A stretch of DNA of 64,000 nt from an uncultured Ruminococcus sp. GTDB taxonomy: Bacteria; Bacillota; Clostridia; Oscillospirales; Ruminococcaceae. Where the stretch lies: contig CADAHS010000009.1 in the NCBI GenBank assembly GCA_902787825.1, forward strand, positions 1-64,000, written 5' to 3'. Numbering within the stretch: position 1 is the stretch's first letter; the number at the start of each line of letters is the position of its first letter. The translations under genes and the position numbers were made by a program. The notes below the pieces were generated by a model. That model saw only the letters and a list, made by a program, of their open reading frames with translations, searched no databases and had not been told where the DNA came from. Positions 60,494-64,000 of the stretch are shown in pieces.

Positions 60494-62356
60494 ATGCAAT
60501 CAATGAAAGAGCGTATCGAGAGGCTTTTGCTCAAAGTGCAGAAGCCGGCGAGATATATCGGCGGAGAGGTCGGCAGTATTATAAAGGACAAATCAAAGGT
60601 CGATGTGCGCTTTGCGTTCTGCTTCCCGGATACATATGATGTTGGAATGTCACATCTGGGAATGAAGATACTCTACGGGCTGAAAAATCAGCGTGAGAAC
60701 TGGTGGTGCGAGCGCTGCTTTATGCCGGAAACGGACTTTGAAGCTCTGCTTCGTGAGAACAACATTCCGCTTTATGCCCTTGAAAGCCTTGATCCGCTCT
60801 CAGAGTTCGATTTTGTGGGCTTCACGCTGCAATACGAGCTTTCGTACAATAACGTGCTTGAAATGCTTGACCTTGCCGGAATACCCGTGCTTGCGGCAGA
60901 ACGTGACGATTCGATGCCGATAGTGATCGGAGGCGGACCGTGCGTTTGCAACCCTGAGCCGCTGGCAGATTTTTTTGACATCTTCATCATCGGTGAGGGC
61001 GAGGAGGTCAACATTGAGCTGCTGGAGCTTTACGAAAATATGAAACATAATGGCTGCACGAAGCTTGAGTTTCTCAAAGAAGCTGTCAAAATAGAGGGCA
61101 TCTACGTTCCGCAGTTTTATGATGTGAGCTACAATGAGGACGGGACGGTAAAAGCCATAACACCGAACATTGAAAATGCTCCTGCAAAGGTAAGAAAGCG
61201 TGTTATTGCTGACTTTGATAATGTTTATTACCCCGATGCTTTTGTTGTTCCGTTCACTCAGATCGTTCATGACAGGGCGGTCGTAGAGGTGCTGCGTGGG
61301 TGTATAAGAGGCTGCCGCTTCTGTCAGGCAGGATTTATTTACCGCCCGTTCAGGGAAAAAAGCATTGAAACGATAAAAAATGAAACAAAATGCCTTTGCG
61401 AGCAGACCGGCTATGAGGAGGTCTCGCTGTCATCGCTTTCGACAAGTGACCACACTAAGATCAATGAGCTGCTTTCAAGCCTTGTTGATTACACGGATGG
61501 TGAAAAGATTAACCTTGCACTGCCGTCGCTGAGAGTTGACACGTTCAGCGACGAGCTGCTTGAAAAGATCGCTTCGGTGCGCAAAAGCGGACTGACTTTT
61601 GCACCCGAAGCCGGTACTCAGAAGCTTCGTGATGTTATAAATAAAAATCTTACCGAGGACGAGATACTTCGTACCTGTAAGACAGCTTTTGAGGGCGGAT
61701 ATGCAACGGTAAAGCTTTATTTTATGCTGGGTCTTCCGGAGGAGACTTTTGACGATGTTGCCGGTATTGCCGAGCTTGCGCAGAAGGTCGTTGATCTTTA
61801 TTTTGAAGTTCCCAAGCAAATGCGTGGAAAGGGCTTGCAGGTGTCGATCTCAACGGCGACCTTTGTTCCGAAGCCATTCACTCCGTTTGAATTTGAGCCG
61901 CAGGATACGCCGGAACAGATACTTGAAAAACAGGCTCACCTGTTAAGAAATGTGACAAGCAAGAAGATAAGGGTATCCACACATATGCAGAAAAACTCCA
62001 TTCTTGAAGCGGTGCTCGCAAGGGGCGACCGCAGGCTTGGAAAGGTGATATATACAGCTTGGAAAAAAGGCTGCTACCTTGACGGATGGGACGAGCATTT
62101 CAAGTTCGACAAGTGGATGGAGGCATTTGAGGAGTGCGGTACAGACACGGCGTTTTATGCTAACCGCAGACGCAGCTACGATGAGGTATTTCCGTGGTCG
62201 CACCTTGATTATCTTGTTTCTCACGAGTTCTTTGTGCGAGAGAACAAAAAGGCTCACGCAATTCAGACTACACGAAACTGCAAGGAGGGCTGCTCGGGCT
62301 GCGGAATAAAGAAAGAATACGGAGGGGTTTACTGTGGCGCAAAACATAACACCTAA
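60494..62356 (+). CDS. B12-binding radical SAM protein (TIGR03960)
   Basis: A 620-residue radical SAM enzyme of the TIGR03960 family. Seen: an N-terminal B12-binding-like part (about 30-190) with DTYDVGMSHLGMKILY and IIGEGEEVNIELLELYE, then the radical SAM core with the cluster motif CIRGCRFCQAGF (about 267-278), LSSLSTSDH and LPSLRVDTF. The C-terminal cysteines CKEGCSGCGIKKEYGG may bind another cluster. The family is always next to a TIGR03936 gene, as here (23-nt overlap). The reaction is unknown; a tRNA- or rRNA-related role is suspected from common linkage to rng and ribosomal genes. AAGGAGGTCAGCTG precedes the ATG. Confidence 0.93.
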   Translation: MQSMKERIERLLLKVQKPARYIGGEVGSIIKDKSKVDVRFAFCFPDTYDVGMSHLGMKILYGLKNQRENWWCERCFMPETDFEALLRENNIPLYALESLDPLSEFDFVGFTLQYELSYNNVLEMLDLAGIPVLAAERDDSMPIVIGGGPCVCNPEPLADFFDIFIIGEGEEVNIELLELYENMKHNGCTKLEFLKEAVKIEGIYVPQFYDVSYNEDGTVKAITPNIENAPAKVRKRVIADFDNVYYPDAFVVPFTQIVHDRAVVEVLRGCIRGCRFCQAGFIYRPFREKSIETIKNETKCLCEQTGYEEVSLSSLSTSDHTKINELLSSLVDYTDGEKINLALPSLRVDTFSDELLEKIASVRKSGLTFAPEAGTQKLRDVINKNLTEDEILRTCKTAFEGGYATVKLYFMLGLPEETFDDVAGIAELAQKVVDLYFEVPKQMRGKGLQVSISTATFVPKPFTPFEFEPQDTPEQILEKQAHLLRNVTSKKIRVSTHMQKNSILEAVLARGDRRLGKVIYTAWKKGCYLDGWDEHFKFDKWMEAFEECGTDTAFYANRRRSYDEVFPWSHLDYLVSHEFFVRENKKAHAIQTTRNCKEGCSGCGIKKEYGGVYCGAKHNT

Positions 62357-63038
62357 GCTTTCAACGCTTCAGATAGAAAAGTTCGATTACAGAGCGGTCT
62401 ATGCAAAGTGCGGCAGGGCAAGGTATATCTCTCATCTTGATTTTATGCGCAGTATGCAAAGGATAATCAAACGATCAAAACTGCCGGTGTGGCATACACA
62501 GGGCTTTAATCCGCACGTTTATCTTATGTTCCCTCTGGCACTTCCGCTGGGTACGGACAGCAGAGTCGAGATAATGGATTTTGCGCTGACGCAGAAGCTT
62601 GACAACGAGACTGTCAGAAAACAGCTTGATGAAAAATGCCCCGAGGGGATAGAGATAATAAGCGTTGCACAGCCGGTGCACAAGCATACAGACATTAAAA
62701 GCGCTGACTATGAGATACGTTTCACCTCCAACATCGGGGCGGGGGAGTGTATACGTCGCTTTGGTGAGTTTATGCAGCTTGAAAAGATCGAGATCGAAAA
62801 ACGAACCAAGAAAAAGACGGTCAATCTTGTGGACATAAAGCCGTATATAAATGTGACGGAGATCAATGAACAGGACGGCTGGGTAGTGCTGAAGCTGTGC
62901 TTGCCGTGCGGAAATGATTTCAACCTCAATACAAATGTCGTTCTTGACGCTTTCTGTGAGCGTTACGGAATTGAGATCGAGCAGATTTGTACACAACGCA
63001 CAAAAATCTTGCTAGGAAATGGCGAAAATTTTACGTAG
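62334..63038 (+). CDS. Radical SAM-associated protein (TIGR03936, DUF2344)
   Basis: A 234-residue protein of the DUF2344/TIGR03936 family, partner of the preceding enzyme. Seen: YAKCGRARYISHLDFMRSMQR at about 22-42 (in parts YAKCGRARY, SHLDFM), KLPVWHTQGFNPHVYLMF, LPLGTDSRVEIMD, typical of the family. Translation starts at GTG behind GGAGGGGTTT and overlaps the upstream gene by 23 nt. In many Clostridia the next gene is rng (ribonuclease G); here it is rplS, with its own promoter. Confidence 0.93.
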   Translation: MAQNITPKLSTLQIEKFDYRAVYAKCGRARYISHLDFMRSMQRIIKRSKLPVWHTQGFNPHVYLMFPLALPLGTDSRVEIMDFALTQKLDNETVRKQLDEKCPEGIEIISVAQPVHKHTDIKSADYEIRFTSNIGAGECIRRFGEFMQLEKIEIEKRTKKKTVNLVDIKPYINVTEINEQDGWVVLKLCLPCGNDFNLNTNVVLDAFCERYGIEIEQICTQRTKILLGNGENFT

Positions 63039-63045
63039 CGTGCTG

Positions 63046-63074
63046 TTGAATTGTGAAAGGAAATGTGGTATAAT
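63046..63074 (+). promoter_or_regulatory. rplS promoter
   Basis: TTGAAT (63046-63051), 17 nt, TATAAT (63069-63074), leading to a leader of about 155 nt. Confidence 0.78.
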
Positions 63075-63081
63075 ATACAAG

Positions 63082-63226
63082 CATTTGATACCGTCTCGGC
63101 AGTTCTTCGGGATTGCGGTGACGAGAGTTAGTGCCTCCCGAAAGGGTGACATTAAAGCGGATAGTCCTCTGACTTTGCGAAAGCTGCTTTCGCCATAAAG
63201 TGTATGAATGTCTGAAAATTTAAGGA
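63082..63226 (+). promoter_or_regulatory. Structured rplS leader (possible L19 autoregulatory RNA)
   Basis: The leader holds CTCG ... CGAG closing a hairpin near 63095-63127 and a strong GCGAAAG / CTTTCGC stem near 63178-63192. Its place ahead of rplS matches L19 leader RNAs known in low-GC Gram-positives; the exact family match is not proven. Confidence 0.5.
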
Positions 63227-63236
63227 GGGATTTAAA

Positions 63237-63578
63237 GTGGACGCTTTAAAGCTTATTTCTGATCCAAGTCTGAAATCCGAGATGCCTGTTATCAACATTG
63301 GTGACACGGTAAAGGTACACGTTAAGATCGTTGAGGGTGACAAGTCCAGAATCCAGGTATTTGAGGGCACAGTTATCGCTAAGAAGCACGGTGGCATCAG
63401 CGAGACATTCACAGTCCGCAGAGTTGCTCACGGCTGTGGTATCGAGAGAGTTTTCCCGGTACATTCACCTTCTGTTGACAAGGTAGAGATAGTTAGACGT
63501 GGTAAGGTACGTCGTGCTAAGCTGTACTATCTGCGTGACAGAGTTGGTAAGGCTGCTAAGGTCAAGGAAAATATCTGA
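63237..63578 (+). CDS. rplS: 50S ribosomal protein L19
   Basis: A 113-residue protein at the 30S/50S interface. Seen: [29 protein letters not shown] (in parts), [26 protein letters not shown] and [22 protein letters not shown], the family signature. It begins with GTG after AAGGAGGGATTTAAA. Codon use favours GGT, GCT and CGT, as expected of a highly expressed gene. The usual neighbours rpsP, rimM and trmD are absent; it is a single-gene unit with its own leader and terminator. Confidence 0.98.
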   Translation: MDALKLISDPSLKSEMPVINIGDTVKVHVKIVEGDKSRIQVFEGTVIAKKHGGISETFTVRRVAHGCGIERVFPVHSPSVDKVEIVRRGKVRRAKLYYLRDRVGKAAKVKENI

Positions 63579-63591
63579 TCTCATCACAAAT

Positions 63592-63622
63592 AAAAGAGTC
63601 GCTTTTTGCGGCTCTTTTTGTT
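63592..63622 (+). terminator. rplS terminator
   Basis: AAAGAGTCGC / GCGGCTCTTT stem with a T5 loop, followed by TTGTTTTAT. Confidence 0.88.
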
Positions 63623-63634
63623 TTATGTGCGCAA

Positions 63635-63660
63635 AAACAGCCTGCAAATGCAGGCTGTTT
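63635..63660 (-). terminator. Terminator of the mscS-type gene
   Basis: AAACAGCCTGCA / TGCAGGCTGTTT, a 12-bp stem with a very short loop, directly after the stop of the leftward gene. On the minus strand it ends in TTTTTGCGC. Confidence 0.85.
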
Positions 63661-64000
63661 TCAATTATTCTTAATGTGCATATCGACTTGATTGAACGGT
63701 ATGGTTATGCCGTTTCGGTCAAACTCTTCCTTGACTTTCTGTATAATGTCATATCGTGTCGGCCAGTATTTTTCGGTTGGCAGCCATGCTCTCATCAACA
63801 GGACTATCGAGCTGTCGGCGTGTGCTTCCATAACACACATCGGGTCATCGGGATCGTTGATTATATCCGGGTGAGTGTTGAGTATGCTGAGAATGATCGC
63901 CATGGCTTTTTTGTGATCGTCCTCATAGGCGATGTTGAACCGCAGCTCAAGCCTGCGCTTTTGCAATGCAGTGAAATTGACGACTATCGACTCGGTGACC
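63661..64000 (-). CDS. Small-conductance mechanosensitive channel (3' part)
   Basis: The last 112 codons of a leftward gene that starts beyond the window edge. Seen: VTESIVVNFTALQKRRLELRF followed by IAYEDDHKKAMAIILSIL and, near the end, TRYDIIQKVKEEFDRNGITIPFNQVDMHIKNN. This is the C-terminal cytoplasmic cage of MscS-type channels (the family's Y-x-DD and F-x-x-x-G-I-x-I-P-x-P/N-Q patterns). The pore and membrane helices are not in the window. No gene is fully contained after it. It has its own terminator. Confidence 0.9.
   Translation of the reverse strand, partial: VTESIVVNFTALQKRRLELRFNIAYEDDHKKAMAIILSILNTHPDIINDPDDPMCVMEAHADSSIVLLMRAWLPTEKYWPTRYDIIQKVKEEFDRNGITIPFNQVDMHIKNN

Noticed and set aside
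1..64000. CRISPR arrays, tRNA or rRNA genes, prophage or defence islands
   Set aside because: No evenly spaced direct repeats, tRNA T-arm sequences, phage structural genes or known defence gene sets were found on reading both strands.

Overview
The window looks like chromosome from a Ruminococcus-like member of the Oscillospiraceae (Bacillota, Clostridia). The evidence is the mix of genes: a fermentative AdhE, T-box leaders ahead of trpS and leuA, a SAM-I riboswitch ahead of metK, a class-2 Firmicutes GalT, a compact GlgB, a eukaryotic-type HisA, the GGGtGRT protein with its NifU-like partner, and the TIGR03960/TIGR03936 pair. Promoters are almost all consensus TTGACA-17-TATAAT with AGGAGG-like ribosome sites. 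The genus is inferred from gene content only. The window is essentially all chromosomal housekeeping; the one clear mobile element is an intact IS256-family insertion (9528-11017) with a perfect 8-bp target duplication.

Layout. Positions 1-3165 hold a leftward orphan promoter, trpS with its tryptophan T-box, and an AI-2E-family transporter. From 8156 leftwards to 3171 runs one operon: nadB, nadC, a DUF3592 membrane protein, a DUF3795 cysteine-rich protein, a uridine phosphorylase and an unknown two-repeat protein. Positions 8330-11060 hold a membrane-anchored protein and the IS256 element behind it, then leftward adhE. Positions 13977-17254 hold a kinase-fold protein that has lost both catalytic aspartates, a lipoprotein, and an ECF sigma factor with its putative anti-sigma factor behind a promoter of ECF type. 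Leftward acn, a Tyr-rich repeat membrane protein and icd (21365-17270) supply 2-oxoglutarate. Rightward from 21527 come hisA, ddl, murI, a DUF1934 protein, argS, a YdcF-like protein and a 54-residue membrane protein.

Positions 27648-30733 carry an S66 peptidase and leuA with a leucine T-box, both leftward. Positions 30786-37536 are a rightward galT, PIG-L deacetylase, YfhO and glgB operon, with a palindrome inside its promoter spacer. Then come dprA (leftward), a VanY-type carboxypeptidase, a P-loop ATPase whose 3' end runs into a heptamer repeat array, a leftward metK-GNAT pair under a SAM riboswitch, and purA, followed by a second small heptamer array. The NifU-like/GGGtGRT pair (44741-46449) has its own promoter and terminator, has codon use like a ribosomal protein gene, and has no known function; it is the best candidate here for an undescribed system. 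The rest is ung with a 32-residue membrane protein, a PAS-GGDEF-EAL protein, a TSCPD protein, malic enzyme, a PHP phosphoesterase, an RluA-type pseudouridine synthase, uvrB-uvrA (with a weak LexA-like box), a GyrI-like protein, a small M50 protease, an HD hydrolase, the TIGR03960/TIGR03936 pair, rplS with a structured leader, and the 3' end of an mscS-type gene.

No tRNA, rRNA, CRISPR array, prophage or defence island was seen.
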